Shown one piece after another: positions 35,720-44,268 of a DNA stretch of 64,000 nucleotides. The stretch is from assembly GCF_016587355.1 (NCBI RefSeq), contig NZ_BNJF01000001.1, forward strand, positions 62,001 to 126,000. The letters run 5' to 3'. Each line of letters starts with the position of its first letter. Positions within the stretch are counted from its first letter, which is position 1. Origin of the DNA: Ktedonospora formicarum (GTDB lineage: Bacteria > Chloroflexota > Ktedonobacteria > Ktedonobacterales > Ktedonobacteraceae). The translations under genes were made by a program, and so were the position numbers. Below the pieces are notes generated by a model that made no database searches, was not told the origin of the DNA, and saw only the letters and a program-made list of their open reading frames with translations.

Positions 35720-36574
35720 ATGATGGAGCGTTCTATCACTATAGCATTAGACCGCCGACCTGACATACTTTATGTGGCAGGTGAGTTAGCAGTTGGGCAA
35801 ATGCGAGGAACTTCGCCCTGTTCGAGGAAAGGCTTCCATGCCCATGAGGGATATAGGCTGGAATTCGTCGATAAGGGCTCAATGTGGTTGCTCGAACCAC
35901 AAAAGCGACGTTCTCTCGTTGGGCAGGGTCAATATTATGTGCTAAGACCTGACCAGGAACATAGCCAGGAAGTCGATCCACATATTCGGACCCTGTTCGT
36001 GAATCTCCCCAAGCAACAGGTTGAGGAAGTAGTACAGGAGTTGATGAGTATCAAGAAACAAACGTTTCTGGACCCAACCATTGCTCTAGCCCAGCGGGAA
36101 ATCTTTACCTTGCTCAAAGCTATTGCAGCAGAAGTCGAGCACTCTATTAGCGGGATGCAAATCATGCTTCAGAGTTTAGGCATCCAGTTGACAGTCCAAC
36201 TCTTGCGCGCTCAACAACAGGGAGAAGATGAGGGGGAACTTCAGCGAGTGAGCGCTATGCTTTCCCCTGAGATTCGGCGCAGTGTCGATTTCATCCATGC
36301 CTACTATACACAGGATCTTTCGCTTCAGCAAGTGGCGGCGAGCGCTTCTCTCAGTCCCTATCATTTCCTTCGACTTTTCAAACAACAGATAGGTATTACT
36401 CCGCACGCATATCTACGACGCCTACGCTTACAGCAGGCCGCACTTTTCCTCAGCCAATCAGATGAGCCGGTCTCAGACATTGCTTACCGTCTGGGCTTCT
36501 CCAGCCCGGCTCACCTCACAGAAGCATTTCGACGCCACTATGGGCTCACCCCCTCGCAATATCGTAAGCGTTAA
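35720..36574 (+). CDS. AraC-family transcriptional regulator
   Basis: 284 residues. An N-terminal cupin-like sensing domain (SRKGFHAHEGYRLEFVDKGS, then GQYYVLRPDQEHSQEV) is followed by a C-terminal double helix-turn-helix: LSLQQVAASASLSPYHFLRL and FLSQSDEPVSDIAYRLGFSS with PAHLTEAFRRHYGLTPSQYR. GGAGG sits upstream of the start ATG-ATG. It is 18 bases before a GNAT gene and likely in one operon with it. Confidence 0.9.
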   Translation: MMERSITIALDRRPDILYVAGELAVGQMRGTSPCSRKGFHAHEGYRLEFVDKGSMWLLEPQKRRSLVGQGQYYVLRPDQEHSQEVDPHIRTLFVNLPKQQVEEVVQELMSIKKQTFLDPTIALAQREIFTLLKAIAAEVEHSISGMQIMLQSLGIQLTVQLLRAQQQGEDEGELQRVSAMLSPEIRRSVDFIHAYYTQDLSLQQVAASASLSPYHFLRLFKQQIGITPHAYLRRLRLQQAALFLSQSDEPVSDIAYRLGFSSPAHLTEAFRRHYGLTPSQYRKR

Positions 36575-36592
36575 AAGAAAAAGGAGAAGCAG

Positions 36593-37369
36593 ATGCACCT
36601 GGATATTCGCAAAAATTTTGAAGAAAAAGTCTCTTATGTGGCTCAACATCTCAGTGGAATGCTGATCAATGACCAAAGTTCTTTTCTATCCGTAGATTGC
36701 GGTCTCCCCAGCGATACTTTTAATGTAATAGTAGGGAGAGACTTGCGCGCCATGACCCCGATGATAGCTGAAGTTGACCGTTTTATCGCCAAAGGTTTCC
36801 CGTTCGCCCTCTGGTGCTGGGAGAGCACCATCGATAAAGCAAGCCTCTCTCAACTTGCCCGCCATGGGTTGGTGCATACTGAAACACATCAAGCAATGTA
36901 TATCGACCTCTCCCAGCTACAGATGACAGAGGATTATGTTGAAGGGCTGGAGATAACGCAAATTACCACGACCAACGAACTGCTTCAATTTGGAAAAATA
37001 ATAGCTGATCTCTTCGGAGACGCAAGCGAGGGACGCCAGGTATTTACGTATTTTCAAAGGCTCAGCGCATCCCCACAGAACCTCTTTCCTGCCATGCGTT
37101 ACTACCTGGGAACTCTTCAGGGCAAGATTGTCACCATCGGAACGATATTTGTTGGCAGCCAGACCGTTGGGATCTACGATCTTGTGACCCACAACGACTA
37201 TCGCCGAAGAGGCATTGGCAACACTATGTTCCAACACCTACTCAAGGAGGCCAGGGACTCTAACCGTCGCTTTGCGATACTTCAAGCCTCAAATGATGGC
37301 CTTGGGATCTACCTGAGAGCTGGTTTCAAACGAACAGGTGATGTCCTGACATTTGAGGTCAGAAAATAG
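36593..37369 (+). CDS. GNAT-family N-acetyltransferase
   Basis: 258 residues. The C-terminal half is the acetyl-CoA fold: VGIYDLVTHNDYRRRGIGNT (motif A with R-x-x-G-x-G/A), then FAILQASNDGLGIYLRAGFK (motif B). The N-terminal 110 residues resemble the extra domain of larger GNAT proteins. AAAAGGAGAAGCAG precedes the ATG. Operon with the AraC regulator upstream suggests regulated expression; the substrate is unknown. Confidence 0.85.
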   Translation: MHLDIRKNFEEKVSYVAQHLSGMLINDQSSFLSVDCGLPSDTFNVIVGRDLRAMTPMIAEVDRFIAKGFPFALWCWESTIDKASLSQLARHGLVHTETHQAMYIDLSQLQMTEDYVEGLEITQITTTNELLQFGKIIADLFGDASEGRQVFTYFQRLSASPQNLFPAMRYYLGTLQGKIVTIGTIFVGSQTVGIYDLVTHNDYRRRGIGNTMFQHLLKEARDSNRRFAILQASNDGLGIYLRAGFKRTGDVLTFEVRK

Positions 37370-37448
37370 CAGAGAGCAGGAAGCACCAAATCGAGATCAC
37401 AATAACACACGAAGAGCATATAAAATAACAATAACACTAGGTGAACGA

Positions 37449-37484
37449 CATGCTAGATGTGACGATAGAACACATTCTAGCATG
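37449..37484. terminator. Hairpin between convergent genes
   Basis: CATGCTAGATGTG (37449-37461) pairs with CACATTCTAGCATG (37471-37484) with a one-base bulge, between the GNAT and the LLM oxidoreductase genes, which are convergent. Suitable as a bidirectional terminator. Confidence 0.6.
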
Positions 37485-37500
37485 CCGTGCCCGAAAACTG

Positions 37501-38430
37501 TTATGCTTGCTGTATGCCTCCCTCAACGTGAGGAATAACTTCGGTGACGAGACGCTCCATCTGTTCGGCCTGATCAAAGAGAGTGGTAAGCAAAATGAGC
37601 TCAGCTCCCGCTTGCGCAACCTCGCGCAATCCACTGATACAGGTTGCCGGCGTTCCAGTAACAGCAACGGTGGACAGCCCCGTCCTCCCATAAATTTGCG
37701 CCAGCGCCTCATCCATACGCGCACGGGGTTGGCTTTCATCATCACCAACTGCGATGTAGACACGCTTCGCAATCTGAAAAGGCGTAGCTTTACGATCGGA
37801 TTCTGCCAGTGCCGTCCGCAGAACGCGCATCTGTTCTGCAAACTGCGCAGTCGTCGAGGAGCCAGCACCGAAGAAGCCATCACTATAGCGAATCGCGCGC
37901 CGCACGGCTGCCGGATGACCACCACCAAACCAGATAGGTGGATAAGGCTTCTGGAAAGGCTTGGGCTCTACTGCCGCATCCTGAAGCTGCCAGAAACGGC
38001 CAGGGAAAGTGATGCGGGATTCGGTCCAACATGCCTTCATCAAACGCACGCCTTCAGTGAAGCGAGCCACAAAGCTTTCGGGATCAACACCAAAGGCGGA
38101 GAACTGACTCCTGCGCCCACCACTGGCAAGGCCAACCTCAATACGCCCACGACTAAGCTGATCAAGGGTGCTCAGGCTCTTCGCCAAGTGAATGGGATTA
38201 TGGAGAGAGCTGACAAACACAGAACACCCCAAACGCAGACGCGTTGTATAAGCTGCGGCAAACGACATAAGTTCAAGCGGAGAGAGCGTTGGCGAAGACC
38301 CCAACACGCCCTCCTGTGTCCAGGCACTCTCAAAACCAAGCGACTCGGCTCTTGTCAGATAATCACGTAGTCCGACCGGATCAAATGTCCCGTCGGATAC
38401 GATTTGTGGAATAGAAATAGCAAAACGCAT
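37501..38430 (-). CDS. LLM-class flavin-dependent oxidoreductase
   Basis: 309 residues of the luciferase-like monooxygenase TIM-barrel family, probably F420- or FMN-dependent. MRFAISIPQI starts strand 1; YLTRAESLGFESAWTQEGVL, RLRLGCSVFVSSLHNPIHLA, RIEVGLASGGRRSQF and YPPIWFGGGHPAAVRRAIRY follow the family pattern. The ATG used here follows GGAGGTCACT; the longer frame starts upstream without such a site. Substrate unknown. Confidence 0.87.
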   Translation of the reverse strand: MRFAISIPQIVSDGTFDPVGLRDYLTRAESLGFESAWTQEGVLGSSPTLSPLELMSFAAAYTTRLRLGCSVFVSSLHNPIHLAKSLSTLDQLSRGRIEVGLASGGRRSQFSAFGVDPESFVARFTEGVRLMKACWTESRITFPGRFWQLQDAAVEPKPFQKPYPPIWFGGGHPAAVRRAIRYSDGFFGAGSSTTAQFAEQMRVLRTALAESDRKATPFQIAKRVYIAVGDDESQPRARMDEALAQIYGRTGLSTVAVTGTPATCISGLREVAQAGAELILLTTLFDQAEQMERLVTEVIPHVEGGIQQA

Positions 38431-38572
38431 AGTGACCTCCCGAATAAGCGGTATTTCCTCTCGCAAGTCAGTATAACCTCTTATACAGCCTGAAGAGGAG
38501 TTTATAATAGGAATACCTCTTACTCTAAAGATAACAGAAAACCTTTTGCTTCAAATTGGGAAACTGGTCAAA

Positions 38573-38604
38573 AGAGCCGATCAGTTCTGCAACTGATCGG
38601 CTCT
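38573..38604 (-). terminator. Rho-independent terminator of the sugar operon
   Basis: A perfect 14-bp stem AGAGCCGATCAGTT / AACTGATCGGCTCT with a 4-base loop, directly after the FAD oxidoreductase stop (38610) and followed on the minus strand by TTTTGACC. Confidence 0.88.
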
Positions 38605-38609
38605 AAGCA

Positions 38610-40874
38610 CTATTCAGCGTAACAGCGAATCTCAAAGAGAGAGGCGGGAACATCCCCATACCGCTCCAACAAGTGGATAGTCAGGGATTCAGTGACAATT
38701 GGCTCAGCAAGTATGATCGTATTCCGCGTCTGATGGTTCTCTGTATTCTCAGCGACTAGGCGCTCATTCGCACAGATACGATATTGCTTAACACAGAAGG
38801 GCATAACACGCTCAGGGTGCCCCATAAGCACCGATTCCATCGGATGATCAAAGTCCGTGTCAAAGGAAAGCTCTATGCGTGCAATACGCTGAAGTTGCTC
38901 CCAACGCAATTCAAGGGTGGGCATAGGATCGTTGAGCGCGGCAACCCAGGCATTGGGTTGATTCGTAGGTCTCGCAACTCCATTGAAGAGGTTCTCTGAA
39001 CCAAAGACCGCTATCGGCGGCTCACAACGCAAGGCAAAGTTATGCCCTCCAGGTCGCCGCTGCGGTTGCCACATCTCAAACGCCTCAACACCAATATCCT
39101 CCGGCGGCTCTTGCGTTCGATTGTATTTCGTGGTGAGTAAACCCGTTAAGCGTTGCTCGCTTCCATGAAGCGCGACCTTCTCATTTTGCATCGCACACAG
39201 GAAGACATAGCGAGGCTCATCAATAGTGACAGGGAAACGGACCATAATTTCCTGCTGAACACCCGCTTCCAGCTTGATATCAAGCGCTCCAAGGACCACG
39301 TCTGGTGTATGATTATCGGGCCTATTGCTCGTACGAAGTTCAAGTCGTAACGTGGTCGCCTCGGCGATATCGGCAGTTAAGGACACGATGGGCATAGGAC
39401 CTGCCAGCACAGGCAGCATCTGTGCCCATGAGCTTGAAAGCGGAATCAATGGGCCATTCGCGGGCAATTCGGTCAGGCGCAATTCGCTAGATACACTCAT
39501 GCGAGCCTGCGTTACCAGATTATCGGGGTCATCCAGGCTGAAGCCGGGAATATGCTGTCCACTTTGGATGAGCGCACGTTGCAAATTTCGGGTATACGTG
39601 GATTCGCTGAGAGTGGTGGGAAGCAGGCTCTGCTGCGTACAGATCGCGGCAGCCATACCCACCGCTTGCGCCGCATAAGCGCATGTTGCCATCACGCGAG
39701 AAGAACCAAAGGCGACATGCGATGCGCTCATTATGCGGCCCGCTAGAAAGAGGTTCTCAATATTACGGCTATACAAGCAGCGATAAGGGATCTGATACAC
39801 ACCACGCGCATGCCATTGATTACACCCAGGGCGCTCGCTAAAGACGCCATCCGCTGGATGCAGGTCAATTGACCAGCCACCAAAAGCGACAGCATCATAG
39901 TGATGACGTTGCTCAACGATATCTCTCTGGTTCAACATATACGCGCCCTCAAAGCGCCTGCTCTCTCGCTTCCCCGGAATAGCACCAACCCATTCCAACG
40001 TCAGGGTCTCAGCATCGGGAAACTCACCTGAGTTCTTGATGTAATTCCAGACACCATAGACCGTCTTCCACAACTCCCACTTGATGGTCTCCGTATCATG
40101 AACTGTATCCAGGCGACCACCATACTCCATCCACCAGAGGCGGCACCCATAATCCTTCGTATTGAAACTACGGAAGCGTGGTATTTTGGTAATATCGTCC
40201 AGAGCATAGGCGGGAGGGACAAAGGTTACTGGCTTACCAACATCTTTACTATAGAAATAGATCGAATGGCCCAGGAGGTCTCCATACTCGGCATCAGGGG
40301 CAAAGCCCTCATCAAACTCATGACGTGACTCAGCACCCATACGAAAGGCAGCACCCGCCAGAAATGCCAGAGCCCCATCGCCGGAGGCATCACAGAAAAG
40401 CGGGGCGTGCACATGGTACATTGTTGAGTTCTGACTACAAAAAGCCTGAACAGCATCTATCCGATCCGGTTGTGTTTTCGTAATATCAATCAGGGCAGTG
40501 TTTAATAGAAGGGTAATATTGGGCTCAATAGTCACTTTCTCCAGCAGAATTGTATCAAAGATGATAGCGTTCCCTTCGGGATTACGATAGAGATTCTCAA
40601 CCAGAATCTCATCGAGAACACCACCCTCACGTGCCCAGCGATTGTTATTCCCCATATGAGAGGTCGCGCCCAGCACCCATAAGCGCACCTCGCTCGACGC
40701 ATTACCACCCAGCACGGGACGATCCTGCACTATTGTCACCTTCACACCCGCGCGGGCAGCGGTAATAGCGGCACAGACACCAGACATCCCGCCACCAATT
40801 ATCACTAGATCACTTTGTAGCTCTCTGCTGCGATAAGCGCGCCTCTCGGCTGGCGCTTCCTGCTGCATTGGCAT
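38610..40874 (-). CDS. FAD-dependent oxidoreductase (large, two-domain)
   Basis: 754 residues. N-terminal Rossmann motif DLVIIGGGMSGVCAAITAARAG, then VLGGNASSEVRLWVLGATSH, and FLAGRIMSASHVAFGSSRVMAT near residue 390 place it in the FAD-dependent oxidoreductase family PF12831. From about residue 480 a second part (LRLELRTSNRP, VLGALDIKLEAGVQQEIMVRF, and IARIELSFDTDFDHPMESVL) looks like two beta-sandwich modules. Family members often sit in sugar operons, as here, and may oxidise a sugar or sugar acid, but the reaction is unknown. It is 16 bases downstream of the propeller-like gene. AAGGAGTATAGA precedes the ATG. Confidence 0.82.
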   Translation of the reverse strand: MPMQQEAPAERRAYRSRELQSDLVIIGGGMSGVCAAITAARAGVKVTIVQDRPVLGGNASSEVRLWVLGATSHMGNNNRWAREGGVLDEILVENLYRNPEGNAIIFDTILLEKVTIEPNITLLLNTALIDITKTQPDRIDAVQAFCSQNSTMYHVHAPLFCDASGDGALAFLAGAAFRMGAESRHEFDEGFAPDAEYGDLLGHSIYFYSKDVGKPVTFVPPAYALDDITKIPRFRSFNTKDYGCRLWWMEYGGRLDTVHDTETIKWELWKTVYGVWNYIKNSGEFPDAETLTLEWVGAIPGKRESRRFEGAYMLNQRDIVEQRHHYDAVAFGGWSIDLHPADGVFSERPGCNQWHARGVYQIPYRCLYSRNIENLFLAGRIMSASHVAFGSSRVMATCAYAAQAVGMAAAICTQQSLLPTTLSESTYTRNLQRALIQSGQHIPGFSLDDPDNLVTQARMSVSSELRLTELPANGPLIPLSSSWAQMLPVLAGPMPIVSLTADIAEATTLRLELRTSNRPDNHTPDVVLGALDIKLEAGVQQEIMVRFPVTIDEPRYVFLCAMQNEKVALHGSEQRLTGLLTTKYNRTQEPPEDIGVEAFEMWQPQRRPGGHNFALRCEPPIAVFGSENLFNGVARPTNQPNAWVAALNDPMPTLELRWEQLQRIARIELSFDTDFDHPMESVLMGHPERVMPFCVKQYRICANERLVAENTENHQTRNTIILAEPIVTESLTIHLLERYGDVPASLFEIRCYAE

Positions 40875-40890
40875 TCTATACTCCTTCTTT

Positions 40891-42282
40891 CTAGTTATAC
40901 ATCAAATAGGCTGTCGCATTACAGGTTGTGTTGCTTGTAAAACGTACCCAATGTGCGCTAAAAGCGGTTGGAAACTCATGGTGGACATATTTTCCAGCGG
41001 GGACAGTGAGGATATCGTAGGTCTGCCAGTTCTGGGTTCCCAGGAAATCAACCTCAATCGTAATATTCACAGCGTGTGGAGCATCATGATAGAGATGAAG
41101 CCCTTTCTGCTCAAAGCCAGTCATCAGGTAAGGATCGGAGGATACACCTGCTTCTACTGCCGCATCCCACCAGGGACCACCCCAGCCTTTGGGTTTACCA
41201 AACTGCCACAGGTCGTCTGTCTTCCCAAACCAGAGACCAGCCTGTGGCTCACCCGCCAACAAGTTACTATCCCCCGTTGGCGTGACCTGATTTCCACCCA
41301 TGACGAGGAAACCACGGAACGCGCAGAAGTCGGGGACAACGCGCAGGTGGGTAGAGATTGGTCGCACTCCCCAAACTTTGCCACCATAGGAGGTGGGAGA
41401 AAGTTCATAGAACATACCATGACAATCCATCAGGAAGCGCTCATGTTCCACCTCGCGAATGCGCGGCCACTCTGTTTGCCAGAAATGATCAAATGTATGC
41501 GATGCCTTGGGAAGACGATAGCGCGACCAGGAACCCTCCGTGAAGACACGCAAGATAGCTGAGGCTTTATCCCAGCCAGTAGCAAAGATCGTGCTCCCGA
41601 AGTTCATACGTCCCGTTACTTCATTGAAGCCTGTGCGCTCTAGGATCGTCCAACGCTCTCCATCCCACTCAGCCAGGCGACCCGCCGCCTGTGTTCCCGC
41701 GAAATCGCGCTCATCATAGGTGTTATTGGTCACAACCACTCGCCCTTGCGCGGTGTGGCCTGACTTGAAATGCGGTTGCGCCCCCTGTGGAACCTGTAGC
41801 TCCTGAGTCAGATCATAGAGTTGCTCAATATGGAAGGTATTAAGGTCAAACTCAAGAAACAGGCCCTCCATCGTCAGGTAATAGACCTTGTTGGCAGGAT
41901 CATACAGGTGTCTCATCGTCGCCGCCAACCGGTGATCCTGCAAGGCTTCGATGGTGCGCACATTACCTTCAACATCAATAATGTGGGGCCCTAGAATCAC
42001 CTGGTTGGTCTCAGTGTGGAGCAAGCGATTGGCATAGGTACCAACGACACTCTCAGGGCGCTTTCGAATCTGTAAATCTTCGTCAATCTCATACAACCCG
42101 GTTCCCGCACCTGTGGTACGCGTATGAGACACATAGGTCACGAACCATAGACGGTCTGCCCAGGCCATCAGGCCGCCAATACCAGCTTCACTTCGTGCTG
42201 GCAGGGCAGCACCTTTTACAGACAGGCCTGGAATCACCCCACCAATATTAAGTAAGCTGGTTTGCTGTACTGATGTACGCAT
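40891..42282 (-). CDS. Conserved protein of sugar operon, propeller-like
   Basis: About 463 residues without a signal peptide. Repeated blade-like segments with Trp/Asp/Gly (LMAWADRLWFVTYV, RLAEWDGERWTILER, GLWFGKTDDLWQFGKPKGWG) suggest a beta-propeller, and the C-terminal part (VNITIEVDFLGTQNWQTYDI, HWVRFTSNTTCNATAYLMYN) a beta-sandwich. I cannot name a family. It is located between the permease and the FAD oxidoreductase genes, so a role in the same sugar pathway is inferred. AAAGGTAGACCGTAT before this ATG decides the start. Confidence 0.65.
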   Translation of the reverse strand: MRTSVQQTSLLNIGGVIPGLSVKGAALPARSEAGIGGLMAWADRLWFVTYVSHTRTTGAGTGLYEIDEDLQIRKRPESVVGTYANRLLHTETNQVILGPHIIDVEGNVRTIEALQDHRLAATMRHLYDPANKVYYLTMEGLFLEFDLNTFHIEQLYDLTQELQVPQGAQPHFKSGHTAQGRVVVTNNTYDERDFAGTQAAGRLAEWDGERWTILERTGFNEVTGRMNFGSTIFATGWDKASAILRVFTEGSWSRYRLPKASHTFDHFWQTEWPRIREVEHERFLMDCHGMFYELSPTSYGGKVWGVRPISTHLRVVPDFCAFRGFLVMGGNQVTPTGDSNLLAGEPQAGLWFGKTDDLWQFGKPKGWGGPWWDAAVEAGVSSDPYLMTGFEQKGLHLYHDAPHAVNITIEVDFLGTQNWQTYDILTVPAGKYVHHEFPTAFSAHWVRFTSNTTCNATAYLMYN

Positions 42283-42360
42283 ATACGGTCTACCTTTCCC
42301 CATTGCATATAGCTCAATGAGAGCTGATAGCGATCTATTCAACCACTCAAATGAAGAAGT

Positions 42361-42396
42361 AAGGGGCCAGACCAGGGATATGGTGCCTGGCCCCTT
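42361..42396 (-). terminator. Hairpin between permease and propeller-like genes
   Basis: AAGGGGCCAG (42361-42370) pairs exactly with CTGGCCCCTT (42387-42396), directly after the permease stop at 42400. Because the next genes of the operon follow, it may cause partial termination and lower expression of the last two genes. Confidence 0.7.
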
Positions 42397-42399
42397 AGT

Positions 42400-43284
42400 T
42401 TAGCCCTTCAAGCCTGAGCGGGCCAGGGCTTGAATAAACTGACGCTGCATAAACAAGAACACAACTATAATAGGTACGACCGATGAAACGGCTCCCGCCA
42501 TAATCAGGGACGCCGTTGCTCCTCCGCTCTCATCAACATAGCTTGTTAAACCCAAAGGAATTGTAAAATTGGGTTCGCTGGTCAGCATCACAAGTGGCGT
42601 CTCATAATCATTCCAGCTCCAGACAAAGGCTAAAATGGCAAGTGAGGCTAGCGCGGGTTTCGCCAGTGGCAGGATGATCCGCCAATAGATATGCCAATCA
42701 TTCGCGCCATCGATACGTGCCGCGTCACTCAACTCCTGTGGGATAGTAAGAAAGAACTGACGCAGGAGAAACGTTCCCAGAGCCGTAAAGATCCCCGGCA
42801 AGATCAATGCCCAGAGGGTATCATAGAGACCTAGCTGCTGAAACAGGATAAAGCGAGGTACCAACAACAATTGCCCTGGAATAATGAGCGTACTAATATA
42901 GAGGAAAAAGAGTGCGTCCCGCCCTCGGAAGCGCAGGCGCGCAAAGCCATAGGCTGCCAACGACGAGGTCAGAAGTTCTCCAAACACACGCGCAATCGCA
43001 ACCACAACTGAATTTCCGATATACATTGTCAGAGGATGCTCACCAGTCCACACAGTGACATAATTCTGCCAGTTGAGTGTGTTCGGGAGCCATTGAACTG
43101 GCAGGCGAAACACATCTATCTCCAGTTTGAACGAGGTGATAAGCATCCAGGCAAAAGGAAGCAAGAAGAGAATTGCCAGCAGCCACATAATACCGCTGAT
43201 AATAGACCATTGCACCCTTTGGCGCTGCTTCATCGTCCAGGTTTTTCGCTGTGATTGCACGCGCGTCGATGCAGGCATTACCAT
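42400..43284 (-). CDS. Carbohydrate ABC transporter permease (MalG-type)
   Basis: 294-residue integral membrane component of a CUT1 sugar importer. Six hydrophobic segments are visible (IISGIMWLLAILFLLPFAWM; ALFFLYISTLIIPGQLLLVP; AILAFVWSWNDYETP). The EAA loop that contacts the ATPase reads ELSDAARIDGANDWHIYWRIILPLAKPAL. No ATPase gene is in this operon; a shared MsiK-like ATPase elsewhere is likely. AAAGGATCGCGT precedes the ATG; 12 bases separate it from the previous permease. Confidence 0.92.
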   Translation of the reverse strand: MVMPASTRVQSQRKTWTMKQRQRVQWSIISGIMWLLAILFLLPFAWMLITSFKLEIDVFRLPVQWLPNTLNWQNYVTVWTGEHPLTMYIGNSVVVAIARVFGELLTSSLAAYGFARLRFRGRDALFFLYISTLIIPGQLLLVPRFILFQQLGLYDTLWALILPGIFTALGTFLLRQFFLTIPQELSDAARIDGANDWHIYWRIILPLAKPALASLAILAFVWSWNDYETPLVMLTSEPNFTIPLGLTSYVDESGGATASLIMAGAVSSVVPIIVVFLFMQRQFIQALARSGLKG

Positions 43285-43296
43285 ACGCGATCCTTT

Positions 43297-44268
43297 CTAA
43301 CTATAAAAGATGCCGCGTCGCTGGATACGCCAGAGAAGCAGTGTCAGCAGCAGAACAACCAGGAACATCACCCAGGCCATAGCAGCCGCGTACCCAAAGC
43401 GATAGAACTGGAAACCGCTTTGATAAATATAGTAGGAGAGCACAGTCGTTGAGCGTCCTGGTCCTCCCTGAGTCATCAGGTTAATCATGCCAAAGTTCTG
43501 TGATGCACCGATAAAGCCTGTCACCAGCAAGAAAAAGATGGCGGGAGAGAGGAAAGGCAAAGTGATCACACGGAAACGCGCCCACGCTCCCGCTCCGTCA
43601 ATTGCCGCCGCTTCATGTAGTTCCTGGGGCACATCCTGGAGGGCCGCAAGATAGATAATCGAAGCGTATCCTACACCACCCCATACCGCCATACCAATCA
43701 GGGCCGGAAGCGCCCATTGGGAGGAGACCAGCCACAAAGGTGGCTGGGTCACTCCTAACGCCTTTAAAACGGCATTGATCGGCCCATAGGTGGGATGGTA
43801 GAGCAGAATCCACGTCGTCGCGATAGCCACGCTATTCGCGATGAAGGGAATAAAGAAGATGACGCGCAACACCGCTCTCCCAGGGATTGGACCATTGAGA
43901 GCCAGAGCAACAAGGAGCCCTGCGACAGTGGTCAGGGGAACGCTTAAACCCACATAGATCAGCGTAATGCGCGCGCTCTCCCAAAAGCTGGGATCAGACA
44001 GCAGTGTGGTAAAGTTCTCCAGGCCAACCCACTGCATACCGCCCAGGCCCGATACCACATCCCACTGCGTGAATGCAACGAAAAGGGCGAAGATGAGCGG
44101 CAACAACGTAAAAATAAGAAAGCCAATGAAATTGGGAGCAATAAAGAGATATCCTATCCATCCGGCAGACTCGCCCCTGGCACGTGATATCGCTCGCTTC
44201 CGCTTGGCATTCACCTCGTTCTGCCTTTCAGTGATCGTTGCCTCACTGTCATACAACGTGCTCATCAT
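43297..44268 (-). CDS. Carbohydrate ABC transporter permease (MalF/UgpA-type)
   Basis: 323-residue membrane subunit partnering the next permease. It has hydrophobic segments GYLFIAPNFIGFLIFTLLPL, LIYVGLSVPLTTVAGLLVAL, VIFFIPFIANSVAIATTWIL and a C-terminal pair, with the EAA loop ELHEAAAIDGAGAWARFRVI. The chosen ATG overlaps the stop of the binding-protein gene by one base (TGATG) and lies four bases after AGGAG; a second ATG follows directly. Confidence 0.9.
   Translation of the reverse strand: MMSTLYDSEATITERQNEVNAKRKRAISRARGESAGWIGYLFIAPNFIGFLIFTLLPLIFALFVAFTQWDVVSGLGGMQWVGLENFTTLLSDPSFWESARITLIYVGLSVPLTTVAGLLVALALNGPIPGRAVLRVIFFIPFIANSVAIATTWILLYHPTYGPINAVLKALGVTQPPLWLVSSQWALPALIGMAVWGGVGYASIIYLAALQDVPQELHEAAAIDGAGAWARFRVITLPFLSPAIFFLLVTGFIGASQNFGMINLMTQGGPGRSTTVLSYYIYQSGFQFYRFGYAAAMAWVMFLVVLLLTLLLWRIQRRGIFYS

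Noticed and set aside
37441..38370. Plus-strand frame of 309 residues
   Set aside because: Antisense to the LLM oxidoreductase gene, whose motifs are clear.
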